Position numbers and translations under genes: made by a program. 64,000 nt of DNA from Rhipicephalus microplus (Eukaryota; Arthropoda; Arachnida; Ixodida; Ixodidae), in contig NW_027464588.1 in assembly GCF_043290135.1 (NCBI RefSeq), forward strand, positions 2,057,501-2,121,500. The letters are read 5' to 3'. Under the pieces are notes generated by a model. That model did not search any database and was not told the DNA's origin. It saw nothing but the letters and a program-made list of their open reading frames with translations. Shown one piece after another: positions 21,452 to 32,325 of this stretch. The number at the start of each line of letters is the position of its first letter. Within the stretch, counting starts at the first letter, position 1.

Positions 21452-22235
21452 CCCCCCCTCCTAGACCGAGGCCGCCCTAAAGACGCCGTAATAAAAGCAT
21501 CCACCGACACCGAAAAAACTGAGGTCCAGCTCAGTGCCGTCCACGAGATCGACGGGGGTCCCGGTGTCTTCGTTCGCCGGCGTCTCATGAGGAACCTGGG
21601 GCCTCGGGAGGGCGGCAGACACTGCAGCCGCGATGGCCGACTTGAATGAAGAGTCCGTGACGAGCACCAGCACGACCGCCTGAACGGAGTTGGTCGACAG
21701 GGCCGGTGGAAGGCCCGGGCCACGCGGCACCGCCGCAGTGGACAGGACCACAGGGTCACCGCCGTATTCACTTGGTGAACCCGCGAACGGAGGTAAGTAG
21801 CCTCTTGCACCAGCAGGACACCGCAAACGTCACAGTAGGAGGCCTCAGGAACAGGTGGCATCGAGTCACCTCCGGAAGCGTCGAGCAGGCCCAAAAGGAT
21901 GCGTCCGCAGAAAGGACGCGAGACGGACTCGGTGTCTAACCCTCACCCAGACTTTGCGTTGCTTGGAACAGCGACGAGTCAGCACGAAGGCGACCGGGGC
22001 CTCAGTGCCTTGTTGGAACGTCAACGTAGCGACTTCATGACGAGGCGGGTTCTTGTTAGCCGGGGCCGGGTAGCATTCGACGGAGGCGGCATGGACGCGG
22101 CCGGTGCCTGCGGAACGACCGAGCGTGCGGCTGGTCTCCCGGGCTTTTTCTTGGAAGAACGGGTCGTCGAGGAGGACATAACGAAAGCTGGGGTGTCGGT
22201 GAAAAGCAGAAACGCAACTGAAGGTGCGGCCCAGA
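21452..22235 (-). mobile_element. internal region of an unidentified LTR or LINE element
   Basis: The minus strand holds overlapping frames that do not match gag or pol motifs I know. One begins at about 22179 with a basic, Ser/Pro-rich stretch (MSSSTTRSSKKKPGRP). A later part near 21815-21830 contains YCDVCGVLL followed by a His, which recalls a C2H2-type finger. GC content is high. It ends at the polypurine tract before LTR copy A. It could be the 5' ORF of a zinc-finger-bearing retroelement; the identity is open. Confidence 0.35.
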
Positions 22236-22555
22236 GGCGCGACAGGCTGGCCCAATAAAGAGAGCCTACTCCGTCGGATTGAAGGTTGCGTGAGCCAATA
22301 GGGCGCACGCTTCACTTCTCCCGCCGACTGTGCGGAAGGTACCCAGTGAGAAAGTGAGCCACCTGGGAAAGGGCTTTTCTCTCTCGAGCAGCCGGGAGCG
22401 CTGGGAACCGGATAGATATTCCGCGCGCAGTGCGTGTAATGGTGTTACCAGGGAGAAAGCTCGCCAGGTAGCCGTTACTGTTGCTGCTGGATGGGCTCTC
22501 GCACAGCAGCTATAATCTCCGCTCCCTTACATGGAGGGGATAACGTCCCGCTACA
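22236..22555 (-). mobile_element. probable 3' LTR of the gypsy pol at 22576-24575
   Basis: Directly after the integrase stop codon on the minus strand comes TGTAGCGGGACGTTATCCCC (its + strand complement ends at 22555), a typical LTR start. The other end is not defined; I placed it where the unrelated frame region begins. Confidence 0.5.
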
Positions 22556-22575
22556 CGCCGGGGACGAAAATTAGC

Positions 22576-24192
22576 CTAAGTGCGCTTTCGCAGGTTGTAC
22601 CGGTGGCGTGGTTTTGAACCAGCCTTATCCCGGTTTCCCTGCGGTTCGGTGACCGCCTCCCCCTCACCGAAGTCGTTGCGTCCGGCAACGAAAGATTTGA
22701 GTTCAGAAACGTTAATTGGACCGCCAGCTGGTCTCCCTTGGGAGTCAGCCAGCTTGTTTACCAGGGGTGACACTTTGGTGTGCACTCGGTATGGGCCCAA
22801 CCATTTGGCCAAAAGGGAGGCCGAGATGCCTTTGGCGGCGTCCCTCAAGACGTGATTGCGCTTGAGGACGAGATCGCCAACATCGTAACGGTCATCCCGA
22901 TGCGACCGGTCGTATTGAGCCTTCTGACCAGCTCGCGCTTTTGCCAGGTTGGAACGTGCCATGTCGAGGGCCACCTCCATCCGTGAGCGCAGTTCCACCG
23001 CGCAGCCAAACGGACTGATTTTCGCGGCGCTTGCACTGCCACCGCCCCGTAGGACGCGGTAAATGGGGTTACGCAGCTCTCTCCCAAAGTTGAGGAAGGC
23101 GGGCATGTACCCTGTCGAGCGAGTGACCGTAGACCGCAAGGAGAAGCCTATCTCGTTGAGACAGGCATCCCAGTCCCTGTGTTGCTGCGCAAAGGCTGTC
23201 AGCAAGGGCTTGAGGTTACGTTTGATCTGCTCGGTCGGGTTGGTCTGTGGGTGATACGTGGTTGTTTTATGGTGCTTAATGCCAAAGGCAGCACACGCAT
23301 CCACAAACACCTTGGCCGTGAAATAGGACGCATTGTACGTGATCAACTCCGCCGGAAAGCCAAAGCAGGTAAAGACCTCGGTCAACTTGTCCCAGCTTGC
23401 GCATGTCATTAATTTCCGAAGGGGAAACAGTTCGACCCACTTCGCGAAGTGATCTGTGACAGCCAAAAGAAAAACATGGCCTCTCCGGCTTCTTGGGAAA
23501 GGTCCCTTAATGTCGCAGGCCACGACTTGCCAAGGTTGTTGGCTGTCGATCGGCTGCATGAGCCCGGGATGCTTGCCCCCGCCAGGCTTCACGCATTGGC
23601 ACACGCGGCATGAGCGGGCGTAGTGAAGGGCGTCGCGCTTCATGCCAGGCCAGGTAGTTGAGCGGCACAACTTTTGAAAAGCCTTAAGGCCACTCGCATG
23701 TCCGGCTGACCGCGAGTCATGGAGATAACCTAAGGTGGATTTCCTTAGACGGTGGGGTATCACCACCTTGAAAGCCTCTTGGGGAGCTTCTTCAGATGGG
23801 ACGTACGGCAGGAGAACGCCGTTGCCATCAAACAGGTACGAGTTCAACGTGCCCGCAGCAATACCAGCCTGTGTACGGCACTCGGCGCCGACAGAAATAC
23901 CAGCTGTCTGTTTGCGCCCGGCGGCTTGACCGCCCCGCTCCACTTGGGAGCTCAGCTCTTTGAGCTCGTCAACGATGTGTTGACAAAACGAATCGTCCTG
24001 CTGTGCCTTTAGCAGCTCCTCTCTGCTATATACGATACCGGCGGACGTGACAGGGTCTACCAGGTATACGTCCTCACCCGAGGCTATCGACTCGAAAGTC
24101 ACTTCGCCATCGAGCTTCGCGCTTTCGACCCTTTGGAGCCAGAGGGCCCGGAATCTACTTAATACGACTGCTCTCGGAAGTGGCGGACACAA
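22576..24192 (-). CDS. gypsy integrase, long open frame with mutated active site
   Basis: An uninterrupted 538-residue minus-strand frame. It shows the H-H-C-C zinc region (LHDSRSAGHASGLKAF, then CRVCQCV) near residues 157-200, the core with VVACDIKGPFP near 222 (first Asp), LITYNASYFTAKVF near 282, where Tyr stands in place of the expected second catalytic Asp, HPQTNPTEQIKRNLKP near 316 with the Glu, and a C-terminal domain (YDVGDLVLKRNHVL near 440, WLGPYRVHTKV near 467). The frame is long, but the Asp to Tyr change would inactivate strand transfer. The N-terminal Met lies inside pol and is not a real start; RNase H precedes it in another frame. Confidence 0.85.
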   Translation of the reverse strand: MCPPLPRAVVLSRFRALWLQRVESAKLDGEVTFESIASGEDVYLVDPVTSAGIVYSREELLKAQQDDSFCQHIVDELKELSSQVERGGQAAGRKQTAGISVGAECRTQAGIAAGTLNSYLFDGNGVLLPYVPSEEAPQEAFKVVIPHRLRKSTLGYLHDSRSAGHASGLKAFQKLCRSTTWPGMKRDALHYARSCRVCQCVKPGGGKHPGLMQPIDSQQPWQVVACDIKGPFPRSRRGHVFLLAVTDHFAKWVELFPLRKLMTCASWDKLTEVFTCFGFPAELITYNASYFTAKVFVDACAAFGIKHHKTTTYHPQTNPTEQIKRNLKPLLTAFAQQHRDWDACLNEIGFSLRSTVTRSTGYMPAFLNFGRELRNPIYRVLRGGGSASAAKISPFGCAVELRSRMEVALDMARSNLAKARAGQKAQYDRSHRDDRYDVGDLVLKRNHVLRDAAKGISASLLAKWLGPYRVHTKVSPLVNKLADSQGRPAGGPINVSELKSFVAGRNDFGEGEAVTEPQGNRDKAGSKPRHRYNLRKRT

Positions 24193-24575
24193 GTGCCGGA
24201 CGCCAAAACGGGGGCACGCGACAAAGCGCCTGCCACGACGTTCGCACTCACTTTCCGGTAGCGCACAACACAGTTGTACCGCTGCAAGGTCAACGCCCAG
24301 CGCGCGAGGCGGCCCGAGGGCTCGCGCAAGCGCTTAAGCCAGGTGAGTTCCATGTGGTCCGTTTCCACCACGAATGGCACGCCATCGACATAGCAGTCGA
24401 ACTTCCGGAGAGCAAAAACTATAGCGAGACATTCCCTTTCTGTGACGCTATAGTTACGCTCGGCGGCGTTAAGTGACCGGCTCGCAAAGGTGACTGGCCG
24501 GAGGACGCTGTCGTGCTCCTGAAGGAGTACCGCGCCGATACCCAGGTCGCTCGCGTCCGCTTGGACAACGAACCG
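24170..24575 (-). pseudogene. gypsy RNase H cut by LTR copy B
   Basis: The minus-strand frame reads VVQADASDLGIGAVLLQEHD, then TERECLAIVFALRKFDCY, then VVETDHMELTWLKRL: the three acidic RNase H residues in order. The domain begins abruptly at 24575, where LTR copy B starts, so the RT half of the element is missing. It belongs to the same element as the integrase at 22576-24192. Confidence 0.8.
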
Positions 24576-25174
24576 TGTAGGGATGCGACGTCCTCCACAG
24601 CCGCTGCGTGCGAAGACGCTGCGGCCTGGTTCGTTGACTTCTCCGGCACGGCACAGAAACCACGCATGAGGCAGGATAACAACAACTGGTTTATTAACCC
24701 AAGATGCAGCGCAGTGCGACACTCACGGCCTTGCAGGCCGTATAGGGAACTCCGCAAGACCGAGCAAGTACACTTGCCTAGGGCACGACGACTCCCACAA
24801 AAGGGCCGAAGTCGAACGCACGAACGAGAAGCCACCTGCTTAGCAACACGTCAACCCCTCGTGAAGGCCTGAGAGCATCTGCCGCGACGAGCGAATTGTC
24901 GGACGCAACACAGCTCGTAGGAGAGGAATTTGTCACGCGTGCCCAAAAGGAAAGGGCGCTGCGTTGTGCCGTAGGCCCGCGCAGCACGCCAGCGTAGCGT
25001 GCCCGGACATGCCAGCGCGAGAAGGATCCGACGGTTGACTGGCCCAGACCAAGAGGCTACCTGGCAGCCATCTTGGTGGATGCCGTCGCTTATGCGCGCC
25101 CGGACTACGCTGCCGGCGCGCGCGCGGCAGCTGGGGAACGAGGCGCCAGGTAGGGGGGTGCTCTCGATTCCCTG
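24576..25174 (-). mobile_element. 600-bp LTR, copy B
   Basis: Starts TGTAGGGATGCGACG and ends CGATTCCC, with the last bases replaced (TGA instead of ACA), so its outer edge is damaged. It is a direct repeat of copy A. The 5 bases before it, AACCG, are the same as those before copy A. On its low-coordinate side it abuts the gypsy RNase H coding sequence. Confidence 0.75.
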
Positions 25175-25732
25175 AGCGTATAGTTGACGATGATGAAATA
25201 CTGGCACTGCACCCACACAGAATTAGGTGCAGGGGAGGCACGAGTGTTTAGTGCTGCGGGGTGGAAGAGGAGGAGCGTAGGAAGGAGAGGTAGGGAGAGG
25301 GGACACGCACTTTGTTATGTAGTGTGTTTGGGCAAGTGTTGAACGATTTAGAGTACTAGGTACTCTACCGAGCCGACAACTAAAGCCGCAGTGAGCTATG
25401 CCGAACCTGCGGGTCAGCAGCCGAGAGTCCAAGATCGTCTACATTTAGAGAGTTGTCAAAGGAGTGGATGAAGAAAAGCTACGAGTTCACCTAGCAGACC
25501 TCCACAGATCTGCAATGTGGTGCTTGAGCAGCCGTACGTGTAGTTCTGAGCCAAAATATTCTCTTCTGAAGAGGGTACAAATAGGTCTTGAAAGTTTTAG
25601 AGAAAAATATTTTTTATATCAAATTATTTGTTTCGGCGAAAAGAACGTGTCATAAAACGGAAATATGACGCATGAAAACTACGCTTCTTTTCAGTACAAG
25701 AGCAGTGCAGGTTAAAAAAATTGGCAGCATAT
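25175..25732. other. unassigned, includes a GA-rich dispersed repeat
   Basis: A GA-rich stretch near 25250-25310 (GGAGGAGCGTAGGAAGGAGA) resembles the repeat at 20440. No gene seen. Confidence 0.4.
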
Positions 25733-27100
25733 CCACGGAGTGAATGATGGAGAGTGGAGCGAAGCATTCATCCATCCATTCGTTCTTGCTTCCATCCGTC
25801 CATGCGTCTGTCAGTGTGACCGTCTATGCGTCCATCCACCCGTCCGTTGATGCGTCTATCCATGCTTCTATCTGTGTGTCCGTTCGTCCATCTATTCAAC
25901 ACTCCAAGTACCACCATCTCGCATCTTTCCAGCATATATTCCCCATATAGAAGCACCGCCATCCAGCGGACATTCTAAGGACTAAACGAGAGGTGGCCCA
26001 CTCACACTTTCTTACGGCTTGCGCTTCGGGTCTACTTCCCACCTTTAACCATCTCGAGTTCATGGTATATACTAGTTCACTGTATTCATGGCACTGCGGC
26101 CCAACGCTCGCTAAACCTTTCTAAAACCAAGGAGGTTACGCCCAGCGAGTATAACGTAGCAACCTTTTCCTGTCAGATAGTGTTCAATGTACATGCCAAT
26201 GGCTGCTAATGGAAAATGGGACAGGAGAACTCGGTTTTTACTTTCTTACGGCTTGCGCTTCGTATCTACTTCCCACCTTTAACCAGCCCGAGTTCATTCA
26301 TGGTATATACTAGTTCATTGTATTCATGGCCCTGCGGCTCAACGCTCGCGAAACCTTTCTAAAACTAAGGAGGTTACAGCCAGCAAGTATAACGTAGCAA
26401 CCCTTTCGTGTCAAATAGTGCTCAATGTACATGCCAATGGCTGCTAATGGGGATCAAAGCGTGCGTGGTAACTAAAATACGAATGCTCCTGTCTCTCATT
26501 CCCCATTAGCAGCAATTGGCATGTACATTGACAACTATTTTTTATTGTTTAACAACGCACAAAAGAAATCTCTCACCGGCACTATCTTGGAGGTCAAAAT
26601 GTTATACTTGTTACACACTACAACGGCTACGAGAGACGAATAAGTGCCGCTATAAGGAGCTTCGCCCCTAAAACGGATTAAGCTTTTTACCGTTGCAGGA
26701 GCGATAATGTTTCGCGTGTGCTATGTTCAATGTATGGGCGAACCAATACAAGGGCAGCCGACCAAACGGTTCAAGCGGAAAGGTAGTAATAATAAGTTGT
26801 CCTTGAAGCAAAAGAAAAAAAAGAGCTAGATTTCTGTTTGCCCAGTTGGCGACACGGATAAGTTTCTTGTAGGGACTGGGTGATGGTGGATGAAATAATC
26901 GCTGCACATTCACGAGGTAAATTATGAGTGGGGCGACGCGGTCAGACGGACGGACTGACGGACGCTTCGCCCCACCCATCTTCATTTGCTCTGTGAATAT
27001 GCTGCGACACCGTTTTTATTGACATGCAATGAAATGCAACTGGCTACTGTACGACGAAACGGTACATACGACCCTCGGCGTAAGAAGCTTCGCCCCTAAA
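25733..27100. mobile_element. composite nonautonomous repeat with TCCATCC array, tandem and fold-back units
   Basis: It contains a diverged TCCATCC/TCCGTCC array at 25770-25900, a two-unit tandem repeat of 234 bp (units start ACTTTCTTACGG at 26006 and 26240), and a fold-back pair (26422-26452 against 26501-26531) built from TCAATGTACATGCCAATGGC. The outer parts read CTTCGCCCCTAAAA near 26660-26675 and 27087-27103. Such arrangements fit a tick nonautonomous transposon family. No transposase is visible and the ends are uncertain. Confidence 0.5.
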
Positions 27101-27713
27101 AAAATAGTAGAAAGTGATAAATAAGGAAGACGGAGCACTCGCCGTACACGAGTTAAGAGGGCGGAGAGAAGAGATAGGAGAGAGGGGGGGCATGATCGAA
27201 GAAATTCAAGGGGGGTTGCACCGATCGGCTAGAGCTACACTGGCGTCGGAGGTCACGGACGATACAACGGTTCAGCACGGGATCCACAAAGCGCGTGCCA
27301 GTGATGTTCCGTGCAAATAATTTCCCTTCTTCAGTAAGTTTTCGCCTCTCATTTTGAGCCAAAAGAAAAAGGGGAATCTTCGTGATATTGTAGGGAACTT
27401 TAAGAATGGCTAAGTTCTCTTATGACGACTCATGACGGTCACAGTGCGCCTTCCCCTTCTGCGTCGGCACTCTCTAATAAACTTGTTCTGAAATAAGTGT
27501 TTTTACCACCACCACCATCCCCTGCTGTAATCAGTTCTCGTGCATTCGCCACGCATGGCATAGCCCGTGAGATTTCTTTCTTATATTTACGTAGAGTGAT
27601 TTCTAGTTCATGTTACACTTGAAACCGACAATGTGCAGTGTATTAACAGTTGAGAAATAATAAAGTCATGATTTTGTTTTTAGTTTATTATTTATAAGTT
27701 TATTAAGAGAACT
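27101..27713. other. unassigned intron DNA
   Basis: No gene, SINE or simple repeat recognised. Confidence 0.4.
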
Positions 27714-28085
27714 ATGGCACTACCACACAAAGCACTCAATAAAGCACAAGAAATCACGTTCAGGCAGCTTCAGACGGGCACATATTTATGCCCTGCGGTG
27801 TTGCACAAAATCTTTCTGGACGCACACCCTCACGATGTGTGTGGCTATTGTGACGATACAGCTAGTTTAGCTCCATGTTCTGAGGTTGCCCTCTGGCACC
27901 GGGGGCCAGGATCACTAAGGAAGAGTGGGACCAAGCGCTACGCAGCTCGGACCTTGAAGCACAGCTCTGGGCTGTTCATTGGGCCCACGACGCAGTGGAG
28001 GTGCAAGGTCTCTCTGTCCCGACGTGGGAGTGGCCTGCTGCGTGCTAAACGCACGCACCGAAGGACCATAATAAACTTTTCATGC
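27714..28085 (+). pseudogene. 5'-truncated LINE tail (C-terminal zinc region)
   Basis: The frame starts LPHKALNKAQEITFRQLQTG, then CPAVLHKIF and CGYCDDTASL. This order (arginine/leucine-rich RLLQTG segment, then CP...C..C) is the end of ORF2 in tick I-type LINEs after the RNase H domain. After CGYC the frame drifts. ATAATAAA at 28068-28075 is close to the 3' end. The 5' part is absent. Confidence 0.6.
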
Positions 28086-29060
28086 ATCCACGCTTCTGTT
28101 GTGCGGAAGTGGAGGGGCCACTCATGATTTCAAAAGTCGCCAGTACGTCAGACACGTGTAAATATAGTATGTGTGCGCGTGGATGGGGGCAGAAATTAGT
28201 ACTGTCGTGCAGGGAAATATGCTGAACATTTCGTCAACGTTTGCAGGGGAAAATCGCCGAAATAGAAAATTTCCCTGCCGCTGAATGAGAATTCTTCGGC
28301 GTAGTACGGAACATCACTGAGCGCGTCTAAAGCACCGAGGGAACGCTCCAGCCGTCCGCCGTCCCACGATATGGCCATGAAAGTCCCTAAAGAGGGCGCT
28401 GGAGGAGGAAAGTCGTGACTTTAACATGACTGGCCTTGTTCAGCCGTGTCTTGTGCACCATCTTCATAAAAATCAGTAAATGACTCGTACCTGCATCCGT
28501 GATGTCTTGTCACCAGAGTTGTTTGAAACGTGTTATAAATAAGTGAGTAATTGTAATAAATTACATTTTCTTGTATCACTTATTTGAATCTGTAACGTTT
28601 TGGCTCGTTTAGTTGAATTTTATTGTAACATTCCTGTATCTATGACATTATTTATTTCTTGTTTTAGTTATTTATTCATTCATTTATTTATTTCAAAACA
28701 GCATACAGCCAGTCCTTCGCATCAGTTCACGTTCCGAAAAAAAATTCAGCAGATCCCACGTACCGCGGAATCGATCTTGTGTGAAGCATGTGGAGGGAAG
28801 GAGAATGTTGTACTTTAGCAACGATGCCAACAGGAACATGCGTATTAGCAACACGAGAAGCTGATACGAAGTGCTGGCCCTCGACACTGCTACATAAATC
28901 AACTTCAGCGCACGGCAACTAACCACAACTGACGTTAACCCAACGTGACGGCTGTATCAAAGGAACACATATGTAATGTTTACAAAATTGGGTAGGAAGC
29001 ACTGCTACCACTATTGACGTTTCACGAAAATTACCGTCTGTTCGAAAAGTAGTTCTCAGA
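28086..29060. other. unassigned intron DNA
   Basis: Contains an ATTTATTT-rich stretch near 28650-28695 that could be the tail of a minus-strand retroelement. Otherwise nothing recognised. Confidence 0.35.
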
Positions 29061-29445
29061 CCTGCCATAGCTCTGTGGTAAAATGCTTCATTGCCACGCA
29101 CAATGCTTGGATTTGATTCTAGCTGGGACCCTGACATTTATTCTTTGCATTCGTCGGGCTGACCCTACCGCTGTCGGGTATTTTCTAATAATCGTGCGTT
29201 AAAATTGCCCATGTGTGTTCTTGTCGTTCCTGGCTAGATAAGTGTCAATCACCAATGGCACATACCCACATTTCAGCGGCACATACCCGACCATGTCCAT
29301 GTGCCACTGTCTGGCGGGAAGTGTTTGACAACGTACGTTACGGGATTGTGATGTTATTCATGTCTTGACCAGCGTGTGATATTCGGCAAACCATCTTACT
29401 CTTCCATGCTAATTTTGGTTAACGCGAAGTGGTGGTGACCAACCA
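29061..29445 (+). mobile_element. second tRNA-headed SINE-like repeat
   Basis: The head reads TAGCTCTGTGGTAAAATGC at 29069-29087, close to a tRNA A box, and GGATTTGATTC at 29109-29119, a damaged B box. The spacing is that of a tRNA. The body that follows (GGGACCCTGACATTTATT and then CAATCACCAATGGCACATAC) is unlike Ruka. The 3' boundary near the GTGGTGGTGACCAACC segment is approximate. Confidence 0.55.
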
Positions 29446-29467
29446 TGAGAGCACCCAAACGTAAGCG

Positions 29468-29571
<104 letters not shown>

Positions 29572-30325
29572 CGCTTAAAGTCGCTGAGGTTCGTTAAGAA
29601 ATGCTTCACATTTAAAACTTGTGACCACTGTAGAGAGCCCCGTCCTGTCAGACCAGTCGGGCGGTGCCTACAGACTTTACCTTTTTAGCATTTTCTTGGC
29701 TTTCCCTACAACGCCCTCTTTGAGTGCCAGAAACAGTGAAGCGCAAGGGTTTGTGGGGGACGTGGACACTATATCATTGAAGCACTTCTCCACTACAAGT
29801 TGGTGCGTGAGGTGTTTCTACGCTTCAACACTCCTCACCCTCTAGCGCATACAATGAGTGAGTGTTTAGTGTACCTTCTTATTGAGAAAACCTAGGAGAG
29901 TAGGTGACCGACAACTTGAAAAACAACTTCCGGTAATAGTTACCAACGTGTATAACGATAACACGGAAGCCGCAGTATGCCTCCCAGCCATCGCGCAAGC
30001 CTGCATCCTTCCCTGTTCGGTTCTGTTCTGTTCTAACTGTTTTGCTGTGGAGAGGTGTTGAGGTTCACATTGCCTCGGCTACCCCATATCACGTAGTTCT
30101 GCAGCAAGAAAAAAAAGAATAATACTGAGCGGTGCCTAAAAATAAACAATCCAAGATAAAAACATGATAGCGCACTGAAACCAGTTGAAATATCATGTCA
30201 ATACACAGTTTGCTTACAGCACTTCAAACTGTCATAAACTGTTTACACGCACACCTTCCTTTTCTACTGTGAGTATATGCCCTAACACATTTCATATATA
30301 TCAATCACTGGCTGTCTACCACAGG
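29572..30325. other. unassigned intron DNA
   Basis: Nothing recognised. Confidence 0.4.
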
Positions 30326-30571
30326 CCCCCCGCGGTGGTATAGTGGCTAAGGTACTCGGCTGCTGACCCGCAGGTCGCGGGTTTGAATCCCAGCTGCGGC
30401 GGCTGCATTTTCGATGGAGGTGAAAATGTTGTAGGCCCGTGTGCTCAGATTTGGGTGCACGTTAAAGAACCCCAGATAGTCTAAATTTCCGGAGCCCTCC
30501 ACTACGGCGTCTCTCATAATCATATGGTAATTTTGGGACGTTAAACTTCACATATCAATCAATCAATCAAT
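30326..30571 (+). mobile_element. Ruka-type SINE, full length
   Basis: The best plus-strand copy in the window. A box TAGTGGCTAAGG at 30341-30352 and B box GGTTTGAATCC at 30380-30390 form a Pol III promoter; then come the body CGATGGAGGTGAAAATGTTG, the block ATTTGGGTGCACGTTAAAGA and a (TCAA)n-like tail at 30557-30571. It abuts a LINE tail on the minus strand. Confidence 0.9.
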
Positions 30572-30572
30572 A

Positions 30573-30833
30573 TCACAGGCGCTTATCCAGTACGGTCTCA
30601 ACTAAAAAGTCTGCCAGGAAGGTGTTCGGCTTTTTCTGAAGATGTATCTGAGGCCATGGCCCGAGTAATTTCTTTAATGTGAGGGGCCATCTGTCCAAAC
30701 TTGCTAATTTGTTCCTCAATTTTTCTTTTTGATTCGCGTATTTAACGCATTCAAAAAGAATATGGCGAACATTTCTTTCTGCATGACCGCATTTACATTC
30801 CGGTGAGTAGGATCGATGTATCTTGTGCAGCAA
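30573..30833 (-). pseudogene. 5'-truncated LINE tail (minus)
   Basis: The minus-strand frame of 86 residues contains SPECKCGHAERNVRHILFEC, the Cys/His cluster at the end of ORF2 of I/R1-type LINEs, and ends VETVLDKRL. The start is the truncation point, not a gene start. Confidence 0.65.
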
Positions 30834-31012
30834 GCTGTTTGTGTATGCTACTTCCTATCGAATTCTGTGGATTAATGTCCCTAAGCGTCGTGGAATACCT
30901 GTAGCTATGAAAACTTTCTCTCTTGCCATGCAGGTCACTGTAGTTTTTTGTAGTTTGAGCACACACGTCTTGTTGCGTTACGCCAACAAATTTTCAAATG
31001 AAGGTAGCGCAA

Positions 31013-31231
31013 AATGAATAATAATCGTATGGGTTTATTGTTCCAAAATCACCGTATGATCATCAGAGACGCCATAGTGGAGGGTTCCGGAAATTTCGAC
31101 CACCTGGGGTCAAATAACGTGCACCAAAATAGAAGCGCACGGGCATCAGGCATTTTCGCTTCCATCGAAAATGCGGCCGCAATTCCATCCCGTGACGTGC
31201 GGGTCAGCAGCCGAGTGACATAGCCGTGGTG
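31013..31231 (-). mobile_element. Ruka-type SINE, diverged (minus)
   Basis: Body blocks GACGCCATAGTGGAGGGTTC, GACCACCTGGGGTC and the tRNA head near 31180-31225 are recognisable with gaps. Confidence 0.75.
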
Positions 31232-31280
31232 GGTTCGTAGCGCAAAAGTAACGAATTACAATTGTGTAACTCCTCATCCA

Positions 31281-31503
31281 CCATGGTATATCAGTGGCTA
31301 AGGTGTTTGTCTGCTGACCCAAAGGTCACGGGTACGATCCCGGTCTTGACGGTCACATTTCGATAAAGTCGAAACGGTAGAGGTCGGCGTACTGTGCTAT
31401 GTCAGTGCACGTTAAATAACCACAGATAGTCAAAATTTCCGGAGCCTGCCACTAAAGTCATCCCTCAATCATACCGTAGTTGTGGGGTGTAAAACCCTAG
31501 ATA
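31281..31503 (+). mobile_element. Ruka-type SINE, diverged (plus)
   Basis: Head CAGTGGCTAAGGTGTTTG at 31292-31309 and a degraded B box (GGTACGATCCC) are followed by the usual body. It lies 50 bp from the minus-strand copy, so the two heads point toward each other. Confidence 0.75.
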
Positions 31504-31854
31504 TTATTTATATTATGTAACGGCTCAGCTACATTTCCGGGAAAATAATCCCCATTGTTGTCGATTCGGTCTTAAAGAAACTAATTTTATTGCAGTCGGT
31601 TGCTTATTTGCTGTAACGTGTACAAGTCTACTTCTCACCGCTAAGTTAGTGGTGAGGTGAAGCACAAATGTCGCTTCCCCCGCTGCAGTTCCTGCAACTA
31701 TAGACTTACGCCCGTATTTTAGAGTATGGGTAAGTGCTGGACAGTGGCGTAGCCCGGGGGTGGCACGCTGAACCTCTGCCCCTCCCCCCCTCCCTCCTCC
31801 ACGCCAAATGTTTTTCACAGTATACTGAGCGAAAAATAAATTTCAGGAAGGTGA
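31504..31854. other. unassigned, includes a CAGTGGCGTAGC motif
   Basis: CAGTGGCGTAGCCCGGGGG at 31741-31759 looks like the end of an hAT-type nonautonomous transposon, but its partner end was not found. Confidence 0.35.
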
Positions 31855-32205
31855 ATGAAAAAAAAAAGACAAAGATGCCGTACAAAAGCACTTTCGTCAA
31901 TGTGAAAGACCAATTACAAAAACAAGAGCACTTTCCTGGTGCTGTTTACGAGGTTCTGTGTGCGAACTGCCATTGTGTGTACAACGGCAAATTCGGTAAC
32001 TTGGAGCGACCAGCTGAAGCAGCGCAGTGATGACGTAAAACCTGAGAGGGTATCATCAAACAATCTCGGCGAGCATGCGCAAGCTTCAAATCACGAGATA
32101 AACTGGGGCGGGGCACATGTCGTCGCAACCGAACAGGATGACCTGACTTCTAGATTGAATCTGAAAACTTTAACAATATCAACAGGAAAAACAAGATAAC
32201 GCTCA
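31855..32205 (+). pseudogene. Penelope-like element endonuclease relic (GIY-YIG)
   Basis: The frame reads FVNVKDQLQKQEHFPGAVYE, then VLCANCHCVYNGKFGNLE, and in the next frame LGEHAQASNHEINWGGA. This follows the C-terminal GIY-YIG endonuclease of Penelope-like elements: VYEVPC.xC with a C-x2-C, then YxGxTG (here YNGKFG), then the H..xxxHxI.W segment. Frame changes and stops show decay. No RT is seen upstream, so the copy is 5'-truncated. Confidence 0.65.
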
Positions 32206-32325
32206 AGCTAATGTACAGTAATTTGTACCCCGCATATGCAAGGTGTTTAGGCCACGCGCTTTAGACGGCTACAAGATTGAAAGCGTTTTACCCTAAAAAA
32301 CATCCCGTCACCTCATTTACTAGCT

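Noticed and set aside
30326..30410. tRNA gene
   Set aside because: A and B boxes are present, but the segment is the head of a SINE with the same body as seven other copies, not a folded functional tRNA.
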